DNA from: LMUY01 sp965199005
Lineage (GTDB): Bacteria > Pseudomonadota > Alphaproteobacteria > Acetobacterales > Acetobacteraceae
Assembly: GCA_965199005.1 (NCBI GenBank)
Contig: CBDAQK010000006.1
Coordinates: forward strand, 1,612,001-1,676,000
Reading direction: 5' to 3'
Length of the DNA: 64,000 bases
Of this stretch, positions 9,178 to 16,978 are shown in pieces (the stretch's first letter is position 1; each line of letters begins with the position of its first letter). The notes below the pieces were generated by a model. The model saw only the letters and a list, made by a program, of their open reading frames with translations. It did no database searches and was not told where the DNA came from. Both the position numbers and the translations under genes were made by a program.

Positions 9178-9871
9178 AGACCTTTGCGTCTCCTACGGCC
9201 CGGTCGAAGCGCTGCGCTCCGTCAGCCTGACGGTCGCCAAGGGCGAGTGCGTGGCCCTGCTCGGGTCCAACGGGGCGGGCAAGACGACCCTGCTTCGCGC
9301 GCTCTCTGGCCTGGTGCGGGCGCGCAGTGGGATTGTGCAGTTCGACGGCGCCGTGCTGGGCACGCTGTCGGCGGAGCGGCGGGTGCGCGCCGGGTTGGCG
9401 CACGCGCCGGAGCGGCGGCGGATTTTCCCCGGGCTGACGGTGGCGGAAAACCTGGAGGTGGCAACCGCCGCCTGGAAACGCGTGGGCCAATCGAGCGCGG
9501 CCGATCTGGACCGGGTCTACGCGTTGTTTCCCCGCCTGAAGGAGCGGCGCACGCAATACGGCTGGTCGCTCTCGGGCGGGGAGCAGCAGATGCTGGCAGT
9601 GGGCCGCGCCCTGATGTCCCGCCCGAAGGCCCTGCTGCTGGACGAACCCTCGCTGGGGCTGGCGCCGTTGATCGCCGAGGAGGTGTATGACCGGTTGGCG
9701 CAGGTTGGCGCGATGGGCGTCACGATCCTGCTGGTCGAGCAGAACACCGCGATGGCGCTATCCGTTGCGTCGCGGGCGTATTTGCTGGAACACGGTTCCA
9801 TCGTGCTGGCTGGCAACGCGCGGGAGCTGACCGACCATCCGCGCATCCGCGAGGCGTATCTGGGGGCTTGA
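9164..9871 (+). CDS. ABC importer ATPase, LivF type
   Basis: 235 residues, typical LivF length. Walker A is GSNGAGKTT, the signature is LSGGEQQMLAVGRAL, and Walker B is LLLDEPSLGLAP. It is the last gene of the operon that begins with the cysteine hydrolase at 4769. No clear terminator hairpin was seen directly after it. Confidence 0.9.
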   Translation: MLACEDLCVSYGPVEALRSVSLTVAKGECVALLGSNGAGKTTLLRALSGLVRARSGIVQFDGAVLGTLSAERRVRAGLAHAPERRRIFPGLTVAENLEVATAAWKRVGQSSAADLDRVYALFPRLKERRTQYGWSLSGGEQQMLAVGRALMSRPKALLLDEPSLGLAPLIAEEVYDRLAQVGAMGVTILLVEQNTAMALSVASRAYLLEHGSIVLAGNARELTDHPRIREAYLGA

Positions 9872-10559
9872 TCCCGCGCACAACGCTGGAAAGCGAGCCA
9901 CACAGAGTATATGTTGGGCAATGGACCAAGTGCCGCCCGCACCTGCCACTGCCTCATGGATTGAAGCGCGGGCCGAAAGTGGACGGATTGTGTCAGGCGA
10001 ACAGATAGTGGGCGATGTTCGCGACGGCTTCTCCGCCTCAAGGCAAAGCAACACGTCGTGGTCTTTGGCGGGTGAAGCCCGCGTTTGTTGCGATGGTGGA
10101 GGATACGCCAGATGTTGATGCTGGCCAAATTGAACGAAGCCCTGCTGGCGGGTGGCACCGGCGGACAAGGCGCAGGCGGCAGCGGGGGAGGTTGCGAGTT
10201 ATGACAGCCGCCTCTCTGGGCTTGATACGCGCGTAGCAGTCCTGACTTGGACGGTTACGGCGAATGTTGGGCTAACGCTGCTGGTGCTCGGTGGCATTTT
10301 TACGATTTGGTCAAAGCTGGCTGATTTGAGCGCACAGTTGGCGCGCCTGTCTCACTAATCCGGCTCGCATCCTTTGATCCCAGCTTGCGTGACCCGGCCA
10401 CCAAACGATCAAGTCGGGTCTTGTTGGCTGACTTACCGCACGACAACGCCGCAGCCGTAGCGGATGTCGTTGTCCGGCATCGCCTGCCCTAAAGGACACA
10501 TCAAAAGATTGTCGTTACGGTTATGGTGACGTAGACCGCATGTGCAGGCACGAAAAGGC
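9872..10559. other. Intergenic stretch with decayed coding traces
   Basis: This 690-base stretch between the livF-type gene and the aas operators holds no gene I can support with confidence. Short frames occur on both strands. On the plus strand a start-like MLMLAKLNEALLAG (from about 10111) runs into low-complexity glycine codons, while the next frame carries a coiled-coil and membrane segment (10152-10358). This looks like one small gene broken by a frameshift. From 10360 to 10559 nothing was recognised. Confidence 0.5.
10152..10358 (+). pseudogene. Possible remnant of a small coiled-coil/membrane protein
   Basis: 68 codons from a GTG. They encode a short polar helix (ASYDSRLSGLDTRVAVLTW) followed by one membrane helix (TVTANVGLTLLVLGGIFTIW) and a short polar tail. 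This pattern recalls small XhlA-like or other coiled-coil membrane-anchored proteins. The likely N-terminus, MLMLAKLNEALLAG, lies just upstream in a different frame, so a frameshift between about 10140 and 10160 is probable. It has no partner in an operon. It could also be a small intact gene using the GTG. Confidence 0.35.
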
Positions 10560-10574
10560 TTGAACGGCGTTCAA
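10560..10574. promoter_or_regulatory. TetR-family operator, site 1 (aas promoter)
   Basis: TTGAACGGCGTTCAA is a perfect 15-bp palindrome (7-1-7). It shares the core TGAACG-N-CGTTCA with site 2 at 10586-10600 and with a site beside the tetR gene. The centres of sites 1 and 2 are 26 bp apart. The position just upstream of the aas start fits repression of aas by the nearby TetR protein. Confidence 0.8.
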
Positions 10575-10585
10575 GAACTGGTATT

Positions 10586-10600
10586 GTGAACGTCGTTCAC
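10586..10600. promoter_or_regulatory. TetR-family operator, site 2 (aas promoter)
   Basis: GTGAACGTCGTTCAC is a perfect 15-bp palindrome ending 13 bp before the aas ATG, immediately before the GAAAGG ribosome site. A repressor bound here would block transcription or early elongation. Confidence 0.8.
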
Positions 10601-10613
10601 GAAAGGCTGGCCT

Positions 10614-13600
10614 ATGTCGCTGCTTCGTTCCCGACGCCTCGCGCCCCTCCTGGTCACTCAGACCTTGGGGGCCATCAACGATAACCTCTTCAAAAACGCC
10701 CTCGTCGTGCTGGTGCTGTTCCACGCCGCCGCCGGGGGTGCGGCCATGGTCGCCGCGGCCGGGGGCGTGTTCATCTTTCCCTATGTGCTGCTCTCGGCCA
10801 CGGCGGGGCAGATCGCCGACCGCTTCGAGAAGCAACGCACCATCGTCTGGGTCAAGGTGGCGGAACTGGGAATCATGGCCCTGGCCGCGCTTGGTTTTTG
10901 GCTCGATAGCACCCCGGTGTTGTTCGCCGTCCTCTTCTGCCTTGGCATTCAGGCGACCTTCTTCAGCCCGCTGAAATACGCCATCCTGCCCAACCATCTG
11001 GCCGAATCCGAACTTGTGTCCGGCAATGGATTGGTAGAGGCCGGAACCTTCCTCGGCATTCTCGTCGGCACCATCGCCGGCGGTGCCTTGTTTGTCCTGC
11101 CGCATGGCCCGCTGATCGTTTCGGTGGCCGGGTTGGTGATCGCTGGTGGCGGCATTGCCAGCGCCCTGTTCATCCCGGTGGCGCCCTCCGATGCACCCGG
11201 GCTGCGGGTTGGCTGGAATTTGGTCCGGGAAACCGCGCATTTGATCACCGCCGCCCGCAGCAACCGGCCCGTCTGGCTGTGCCTGCTGGGGATCAGTTGG
11301 TTCTGGGTGGTCGGCGCCACGCTGTTGGCCGAACTGCCGACGCTGGTGCGCGACGATATCGGTGCCGATGCCCATGTCGTGACGCTGATGCTGACGTTCT
11401 TCTCGGTCGGCGTCGGGGCCGGGTCGCTCTTATGCGCCCGTGTCCTGAAGGGCGAGGTGACGGCGCGCCACGTGCCCTTCGCCGCCCTCGGGCTGTCGGT
11501 GTTCATTTGGGACTTCGCCCACGCGGTCGGCCATTTGCATGGCCTGCCGGACGTGCAGGCCGTGCTGTCGAGCCCGGCGGGCTGGCGCATGTTGATCGAC
11601 CTCTTGCTGCTATCGGCCTGCGGCGGCCTGTATTCGGTCCCGCTCTACGCCATCATTCAGGAGCGCTCTGCCCCGGCGGAGCGGGCCCGCATGATCGCGG
11701 CCAACAATGTCGTGAACGCCGTGGCCATGGCCGCCGCCGCCGCCGTCACCACGCTGCTGGCGCTGGCCGGGATCGCCCCCGTGACCATCCTGCTGCTCAC
11801 GGCGGTGGCCAATTTCGCGGTGGCAATTTGGATCGTCCGCATCTTGCCGCGGGATTCCCTGCGCGCCCTGTTCCAGCGCTATTTCGAGATATTCCACGGC
11901 GTGGACATCATCGGGCTGGAAAACATCCCGCCCGAGGGGCAGCGCGCGATATACGTCTCCAATCACCAGAGCTTCGGCGATGGCGCCTTCCTGGCGGCCT
12001 TCCTGCCGGGTAATCCGGTGTTCGCGGTGGACATCAACACCTCGCAGAAATGGTGGGTGCGGCCGTTCATGGCGGCGATTCGCCATTTCGACGTCGACCC
12101 CGCCAACGCCTTCAGCACCAAGGCCATGGTGCGCGCAGTCCGGGACGGCGAGCGGCTGGTGATCTTCCCGGAGGGCCGGATTACCCGCACCGGGGCCTTG
12201 ATGAAGGTCTATGAGGGAGCCGGCTTGGTGGCGGACAAGGCGGAAGCCGTGATCGTGCCGATCCGGATCGACGGCTTGCAGTATTCGCACCTGTCACGCA
12301 TGGGCGGCCGCGTTCCCCGCCGCTTGTTCCCCCGCCTGTCGATGACCGTCTTGCCGGCAGTCGCCCTGGATGTGCCGGACGAGTTGCACGGCGGGGCGCG
12401 GCGCCACATCACGGGCGCGGTGCTGCAAACCGTGATGGAGCAAGCCAGCTTCGCATGCGCCAACACCAACCGGTCGCTGTTCGCGGCCTTGCTGGATGCC
12501 AGAGGCCGGTATGGCGCAGGAATGCCCATCATCGAGGATACCGAGCGCAAACCCCTCAGCTATGGCCGTCTCGTACTCGGGACAGCGGTGCTGGGCCGCG
12601 AGTTGGCGAAACTGGCGCCCCTCGGCGGCCACGTCGGCGTGATGCTGCCCAATGCCAACGGCGCCGTGGTCACCTTCATGGCGCTGCAGGCGTTCGGCCG
12701 GGTGCCGGCGATGCTGAACTTCACCGCCGGGGCAGACGGCATGCTCGGCGCGTGCACTGCGGCGGGGGCGGATATCGTCCTGTCGTCGCGCGCCTTCGTC
12801 GAGCGGGCGAAGCTGGAACAGGTGGTCGAGCGGATGGGGCGGCACGTGCGTTTCGTCTGGCTCGACGATATCCGGGGTAAACTGGGGCTGCGGGCGAAGC
12901 TGCGGGGCATGCTGGATGCGCGGTTCGCCCGGCGGCTGCCGGGTGCGCGCGTGCCGGCGGATACCACCGCAGCCGTGTTGTTCACGAGCGGGTCGGAGGG
13001 AACGCCCAAAGGGGTGGCGCTGAGCCACCGCAACATCATGGCCAACGTTGGCCAGGTGGCCGCCGTGATCGACTTCAACTCGTCGGACCGCGTCTTCAAT
13101 GCCATGCCGATCTTCCACAGCTTCGGCCTGACCGGCGGCATGCTGGTGCCCCTGCTGTGTGGCGTGCCGGGGTTCTCCTACCCCTCCCCGCTGCATTACC
13201 GCATCGTGCCGGAATTGATTTACGGCACCGACAGCACCATCGCCTTCGGCACCGATACCTTCCTGACGGGTTGGGCCAAATTCGCCCATCCCTATGATTT
13301 TTATTCCATGCGCTACATTTTCTCCGGTGCCGAGAAGGTGCGCGACGAGACGCGGCGGCTCTACGCCGAACGATTCGGCGTGCGCGTGCTGGAGGGGTAT
13401 GGCGCAACGGAGACGGCGCCCGTGCTGGCATTGAACACCCCCATGCATTGCCGCCCGGGTTCCGCTGGGCGGCTGTTGCCCGGCATGGACTATCGGCTGG
13501 AGCCGGTGGAAGGCATAGCCGAGGGTGGGCGGCTCTTCGTGCGCGGACCGAACGTGATGCTCGGCTATTTGCGCACCACCGCACCCGGCGTGCTCGAGAC

Positions 13601-13997
13601 GCTGGAGGAGGGCTGGTACGACACCGGCGACATCTGCACGGTGGACGAGGCCCGCTTCATCACCATCCGGGCGCGGGCCAAGCGCTTCGCCAAAATCGCG
13701 GGCGAGATGGTGTCCATGCCGGCGGCGGAGGCGTTGGCGTCCGGGCTGTGGCCAAACGCGCTCCACGCCGTCGTTTCCGTGCCAGATGGCCGCAAGGGCG
13801 AGGCACTCGTCCTGCTGACGAGCCAAATGGACGCCACGATCAGTGCCTTACAGGCCTATGCCAGGGCACGGGGCGTCGCCGAGATCGCGGTCCCGCGCAG
13901 CTTGCAGTTGGTCGAGAAGCTGCCGCTGCTGGGAACGGGCAAGGTCGACTATCCAACGGCAACCCAGATGGCGCTGGGGGAACGGGCGGCGGCTTGA
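10614..13997 (+). CDS. aas: Aas-type fusion: lysophospholipid transporter, PlsC acyltransferase and acyl-ACP synthetase
   Basis: 1127 residues in three parts. Residues 1 to about 405 form a 12-helix MFS transporter resembling LplT. About 430-620 is a PlsC-type acyltransferase with NHQSFGD (HxxxxD, near 449) and FPEGRITRTG (near 518). The remainder is an AMP-binding acyl-ACP synthetase with TSGSEGTPKGVALSH (near 791), GYGATETAP (near 928) and YDTGDI. In E. coli these roles are split between LplT and Aas: lysophospholipid is flipped into the inner leaflet and re-acylated. Here one chain should do all three steps, repairing damaged phospholipid. The ATG follows GAAAGG, and two perfect palindromic operators lie upstream. 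The gene converges with tetR, four bases away. Confidence 0.92.
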   Translation: MSLLRSRRLAPLLVTQTLGAINDNLFKNALVVLVLFHAAAGGAAMVAAAGGVFIFPYVLLSATAGQIADRFEKQRTIVWVKVAELGIMALAALGFWLDSTPVLFAVLFCLGIQATFFSPLKYAILPNHLAESELVSGNGLVEAGTFLGILVGTIAGGALFVLPHGPLIVSVAGLVIAGGGIASALFIPVAPSDAPGLRVGWNLVRETAHLITAARSNRPVWLCLLGISWFWVVGATLLAELPTLVRDDIGADAHVVTLMLTFFSVGVGAGSLLCARVLKGEVTARHVPFAALGLSVFIWDFAHAVGHLHGLPDVQAVLSSPAGWRMLIDLLLLSACGGLYSVPLYAIIQERSAPAERARMIAANNVVNAVAMAAAAAVTTLLALAGIAPVTILLLTAVANFAVAIWIVRILPRDSLRALFQRYFEIFHGVDIIGLENIPPEGQRAIYVSNHQSFGDGAFLAAFLPGNPVFAVDINTSQKWWVRPFMAAIRHFDVDPANAFSTKAMVRAVRDGERLVIFPEGRITRTGALMKVYEGAGLVADKAEAVIVPIRIDGLQYSHLSRMGGRVPRRLFPRLSMTVLPAVALDVPDELHGGARRHITGAVLQTVMEQASFACANTNRSLFAALLDARGRYGAGMPIIEDTERKPLSYGRLVLGTAVLGRELAKLAPLGGHVGVMLPNANGAVVTFMALQAFGRVPAMLNFTAGADGMLGACTAAGADIVLSSRAFVERAKLEQVVERMGRHVRFVWLDDIRGKLGLRAKLRGMLDARFARRLPGARVPADTTAAVLFTSGSEGTPKGVALSHRNIMANVGQVAAVIDFNSSDRVFNAMPIFHSFGLTGGMLVPLLCGVPGFSYPSPLHYRIVPELIYGTDSTIAFGTDTFLTGWAKFAHPYDFYSMRYIFSGAEKVRDETRRLYAERFGVRVLEGYGATETAPVLALNTPMHCRPGSAGRLLPGMDYRLEPVEGIAEGGRLFVRGPNVMLGYLRTTAPGVLETLEEGWYDTGDICTVDEARFITIRARAKRFAKIAGEMVSMPAAEALASGLWPNALHAVVSVPDGRKGEALVLLTSQMDATISALQAYARARGVAEIAVPRSLQLVEKLPLLGTGKVDYPTATQMALGERAAA

Positions 13998-14001
13998 CCC
14001 T

Positions 14002-14631
14002 TCACTGCATGAGGCCGCGGGCCGTTGCGGTGACGATTGTGGCAATCTGTTGGTGCAGGACGGGAAGCGGCATCGGGACCAGCTTCTCGTCCAAGCCGAG
14101 CGCCACCATGCCATGGACCGAGGCAAACAGGCTCCGCGCCAGCAGCGCTGCATCCGGAGTGGATAAAGCCGGGCAAAGCCGCGCCAAAGGCACCTCGATA
14201 TGGGAGAAGGCCGTATCCTGCTGCCGGGCAAACCAGTCGGGCATGCTGCGCCCGGCCGGGAGCCGATGCTGGAACAGCGCGGCCCAGCGCGACCGGTGGC
14301 TGGCGGCATAGTCGAGATAGGCCGACGCTAACCAGACCAGATGGGCGATGGGGTCCGTCAGATCCTGCGCCTGGCCAAGCAGGGCATCGATTTCAACGAG
14401 CGTGCGGGCGTTGACAGCCAGGATAATGCCGTCGAGGTCAGGAAAAATCGTGTAGATCGCGCCGACGGCGCAGCCCACCTCCTCTGCCAGCGCCCTTGCC
14501 CGCAGGGCACCAAGTCCCTGCGTCGCAATCGCCCGCTCTGCCGCCTCGATCAGGGCGGTTTGCAGTTTCTCGTGGCGGGAAGCCGTCGCCGGGCGAACGT
14601 CTGAACGTTGTTCATTTTTTCCTTGAACCAT
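14002..14631 (-). CDS. TetR-family repressor of the membrane-maintenance genes
   Basis: 209 residues. The N-terminal helix-turn-helix spans about 43-65 (ARALAEEVGCAVGAIYTIF), after a first helix with the typical TALIEAAERAIATQG pattern. The C-terminal part is a ligand-binding helical domain of the WHG kind. It lies convergent to aas and divergent to the pspA-yiaA pair. The same TGAACG-N-CGTTCA palindrome precedes aas and pspA, and a weaker copy sits within its own first codons, so it probably represses all three transcripts including its own. The inducer is unknown; a lipid or membrane-active compound is plausible from its targets. Confidence 0.9.
   Translation of the reverse strand: MVQGKNEQRSDVRPATASRHEKLQTALIEAAERAIATQGLGALRARALAEEVGCAVGAIYTIFPDLDGIILAVNARTLVEIDALLGQAQDLTDPIAHLVWLASAYLDYAASHRSRWAALFQHRLPAGRSMPDWFARQQDTAFSHIEVPLARLCPALSTPDAALLARSLFASVHGMVALGLDEKLVPMPLPVLHQQIATIVTATARGLMQ
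14601..14615. promoter_or_regulatory. TetR-family operator, degenerate site 4 (tetR 5' end)
   Basis: CTGAACGTTGTTCAT matches TTGAACG-N-CGTTCAA at 12 of 14 defined positions apart from both end bases and one inner base. It lies inside the first codons of tetR, suited to autorepression, unless the true tetR start is further in. Confidence 0.5.
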
Positions 14632-14653
14632 GCAGCCGGTCCGCCTAATGTCT

Positions 14654-14668
14654 TTGAACGACGTTCAT
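14654..14668. promoter_or_regulatory. TetR-family operator, site 3 (pspA promoter)
   Basis: TTGAACGACGTTCAT carries the full inner palindrome TGAACG-N-CGTTCA with a single end mismatch. It lies in the 52-bp spacer between tetR and the divergent pspA-type gene, directly upstream of the AGGAG ribosome site, so it should control pspA and perhaps tetR. Confidence 0.75.
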
Positions 14669-14683
14669 ATAGGAGTTGGGCTC

Positions 14684-15361
14684 GTGATCAAGACCATCGT
14701 CACCCTCATGCGTGGCTCCGCCGCCGCCTCGGCGGAAGAGTTGGCCGACCGTCATGCCCTTCTCATCCTCGATCAGCAGATTCGTGATTCGCAGGCCAGC
14801 CTGGCTGCGTCGCAACGCGCCCTCGCCCTTGCCCTGGCGGAGGATGCGCGGGAGGCCCAACGCCAGAACGCTCTCAGCCTCCGAATCGCGGGGTTGGAGG
14901 ATCGCGCGCGCGCGGCATTGGCCGCCGGGCGGGACGATTTGGCGGCAGAGGCGGCCGAGACAATCGCCACGTTGGAAATCGAGCGGGATACTTGGACCCA
15001 GGCGCGTAGCCTGTTCGCCACCGAGGTCGCCAGCCTACGCCGCCATGTCGGCAAGGTGGAGCGCCGCATTGGCGAGTTGCACCGTGGCCGCCGTCTGGCG
15101 CGCGTGGCCGAAGCGGTGCGCCAATCCCGCCGCGGCCGCATCGAAACTGCCGGGCCGCACGAATGCACGCTCGCCGAAGCCGAGGCGACCCTGACCCGGC
15201 TCCGCGAGCGCCAGCAGGATCTCGCCTGTGCCGAGGATGTGCTGGATGGCTTCTCTGCCGCGCACCGGCAGGACGATGTTGAGCAACGTCTGGCCGAAGC
15301 CGGGTTCGGAAGCGACCGGCCGACCGGTGCCAGCGTGCTAGCCCGCTTGAAGCAAGCCTGA
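14684..15361 (+). CDS. pspA: PspA/IM30 (phage-shock protein A) family protein
   Basis: 225 residues from GTG 14684, placed behind AGGAGTTGGG and right after operator site 3; upstream ATGs in the frame would put the operator inside the gene. The start VIKTIVTLMRGSAAAS corresponds to the amphipathic membrane-binding helix of PspA. Next comes the long alanine-, arginine- and glutamate-rich coiled coil (LLILDQQIRDSQASLAASQR onward) typical of the ESCRT-III-related PspA/IM30 fold. It should bind and stabilise the stressed inner membrane from the cytoplasm. No pspF, pspB or pspC is nearby; control by TetR is indicated instead. Confidence 0.87.
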   Translation: MIKTIVTLMRGSAAASAEELADRHALLILDQQIRDSQASLAASQRALALALAEDAREAQRQNALSLRIAGLEDRARAALAAGRDDLAAEAAETIATLEIERDTWTQARSLFATEVASLRRHVGKVERRIGELHRGRRLARVAEAVRQSRRGRIETAGPHECTLAEAEATLTRLRERQQDLACAEDVLDGFSAAHRQDDVEQRLAEAGFGSDRPTGASVLARLKQA

Positions 15362-15383
15362 ACCACGGAAAGGAGATCCCATC

Positions 15384-15647
15384 ATGACCAATATCGATCC
15401 CAATCACAGCAGCGCATGGGTGACGTTCACCTACGTGTCGTTCTTCGTCTCGATGGCCGCGATCGCGGGCGGCATTGTGCTGCTCCCGCTCGAATTATGG
15501 ATGCGCGGCTATCTCTTCATCGGCATGCTGATGCTGGTTCAATCCTGTTTCACACTCTCGAAAACCCATCGCGACCGGCAGGAGAATGCCCGGCTGGTCA
15601 ATCGGATCGAGGAAGCCAGGACAGAAAAGCTGCTGATGGGCCAGTAG
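15384..15647 (+). CDS. YiaA/YiaB-like inner-membrane protein
   Basis: 87 residues with two membrane helices (about 13-35 and 40-58) separated by a short charged loop, and a charged cytoplasmic tail (KTHRDRQENARLVNRIEEAR). The pattern HSSAWVTFTYVSFFVSM and RGYLFIGMLMLVQSCFTLSK fits the YiaA/YiaB two-helix family. The gene follows pspA by 22 bp behind a strong AGGAG site and is surely in the same transcript, so it probably works with PspA at the membrane. The biochemical role of the family is unknown. Confidence 0.82.
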   Translation: MTNIDPNHSSAWVTFTYVSFFVSMAAIAGGIVLLPLELWMRGYLFIGMLMLVQSCFTLSKTHRDRQENARLVNRIEEARTEKLLMGQ

Positions 15648-15672
15648 ATGTGCGGATGCGGCGCTGTCTTTG

Positions 15673-16461
15673 TTACAGTGCCGTCTTCTTCTCCTGATGC
15701 ACCACCAGCGACCCGATCGAGTTTCCGCCATCCACCGCGATGGAGGTTCCCGTGATATAGGCCGCGGCGGGGGAACACAGGAAAAGCACCGCGTTGGCCG
15801 CATCCTCCGGGGATGATGCCCGGCCCAGCGGGATGCCTGCAACCGTGGCCGCCACATGGGCGTCGGTGAGTGGGCTCGATTGGCTGCCGGCGGCGAAACC
15901 CGGCTCGACGGCATTCACGCGGATGCCGTATTCCGCCAACTCGATGGCGAAGCCCTTGGTCAACCGGTCCAGCGCGGTTTTCGACAGGCAGTACGGCACC
16001 ACGGAGCGGCGCATTTTCCGGGCTGCGCCGGAGGAGATGTTGATCACGACGCCGGGCCGCTGCTGCGCGATCATCAGCTTGGCGACGTGCTGCGTCAGCA
16101 GGAAGGGCACGCGGAGGTTGAGGTCCATGATACGGTCCCATTCGGCCGCATCGATGTCGAGCAGGAACCCGCTGGGATAGACCCCGGCATTGTTGACCAG
16201 GATATCCGGCGCCCCCCACGCAGCCGCCAACCGGCCTGAGAGGCCACCCAGCTCGGTATCGTTGGTCAGGTCCGCTGCGAAGGTGAAACTGCCGGCCGTG
16301 ACGGGTAATTTGGCCAGGGCGGCTTGCAGCGCCACCGGGTCGCGGTCCGTCAGGCACAGACGGGCGCCGGCCTGGGCAAAGGCCGCGGCGATCCAGCCGC
16401 CATAGATGCCGCAGGCGCCGGTGATAACCACGCCTTTCCCGGCGAATGAGTCGGACGACAT
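15673..16461 (-). CDS. Short-chain dehydrogenase/reductase (SDR)
   Basis: 262 residues with a Rossmann fold. The cofactor loop TGACGIYG (14-21) is a slightly altered TGxxxGxG: the glycine spacing is G..G..G. Other motifs are NNAG, the catalytic serine in NISSG, YCLSK (YxxxK), and a C-terminal TGTSIAVDGG typical of classical SDRs. It should oxidise or reduce an alcohol/carbonyl with NAD(P)(H). Substrate unknown. It is followed by a response-regulator gene upstream on the same strand but with no evident functional link. Confidence 0.88.
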   Translation of the reverse strand: MSSDSFAGKGVVITGACGIYGGWIAAAFAQAGARLCLTDRDPVALQAALAKLPVTAGSFTFAADLTNDTELGGLSGRLAAAWGAPDILVNNAGVYPSGFLLDIDAAEWDRIMDLNLRVPFLLTQHVAKLMIAQQRPGVVINISSGAARKMRRSVVPYCLSKTALDRLTKGFAIELAEYGIRVNAVEPGFAAGSQSSPLTDAHVAATVAGIPLGRASSPEDAANAVLFLCSPAAAYITGTSIAVDGGNSIGSLVVHQEKKTAL

Positions 16462-16494
16462 ATTTGCTCCTCGATCAGCGGCAGCCAGCCCGCG

Positions 16495-16866
16495 TCAACC
16501 GCCCAGTTCGCGAATTGCAGTCAGCAGTTGAGACATCGCGAATGGCTTCAGCAACGCCCGCTCCCGCTCGCCCAGCACGCGGCGGCGAATCGCAATATGC
16601 GTTCCGCTTATGTAGATCACGCACAGCTCTGGATATTCAACCATCGCCTCGGAGGCGAGTTGAAAGCCGTTCGGCGCCTCCGCATCCACCGAGCGGTCGG
16701 CGACCAAGATGGCCCGGCCTTCCGCTGCGCTCAGCGCCTGCCGTGTCGCTGCACCCGTTGCTGCCTCGACGACGGGGTATTGCGCATCCCGGAGGCCGTC
16801 GGCCAGCAGGGCGCGGAAGGTATCGTCATCCTCCATGAGGATAATCGTGGTATTCTGGATTGGCAC
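16495..16866 (-). CDS. Single-domain response regulator (receiver only)
   Basis: 123 residues forming only a CheY-like receiver: acidic pocket Glu12-Asp13-Asp14, phospho-acceptor Asp57 (LVADRSV), Ser87 in IYISG in place of the switch Ser/Thr, and Lys107 in LLKPF. There is no output domain, so it acts through protein contacts. No histidine kinase is adjacent. It lies downstream of the flagellin gene in the same direction and could relate to motility, but a 112-bp gap with a hairpin separates them. Confidence 0.85.
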   Translation of the reverse strand: MPIQNTTIILMEDDDTFRALLADGLRDAQYPVVEAATGAATRQALSAAEGRAILVADRSVDAEAPNGFQLASEAMVEYPELCVIYISGTHIAIRRRVLGERERALLKPFAMSQLLTAIRELGG

Positions 16867-16911
16867 CCAGTCAGCATAGTCGTTTGCGTCAATGCCGGCT
16901 ATATCCCCGCC

Positions 16912-16953
16912 CCGGACCCGATCCGCCCGCTCACGGGCGTGATCGAGGTCCGG
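16912..16953. terminator. Hairpin downstream of flagellin gene
   Basis: CCGGACC (16912-16918) pairs with GGTCCGG (16947-16953), enclosing a second GC-rich inverted pair (CGCCCG/CGGGCG). It lies 26 bases beyond the flagellin stop. There is no T-run on the minus strand, so it may be a transcript-stabilising or Rho-assisted element rather than a classical intrinsic terminator. Confidence 0.45.
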
Positions 16954-16978
16954 TTTGTATCGGCAACGTCACTAGCGA

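Noticed and set aside
12294..13826. A 510-codon minus-strand frame opposite the aas synthetase domain
   Set aside because: It is the antisense shadow of the AMP-binding motifs; no family features.
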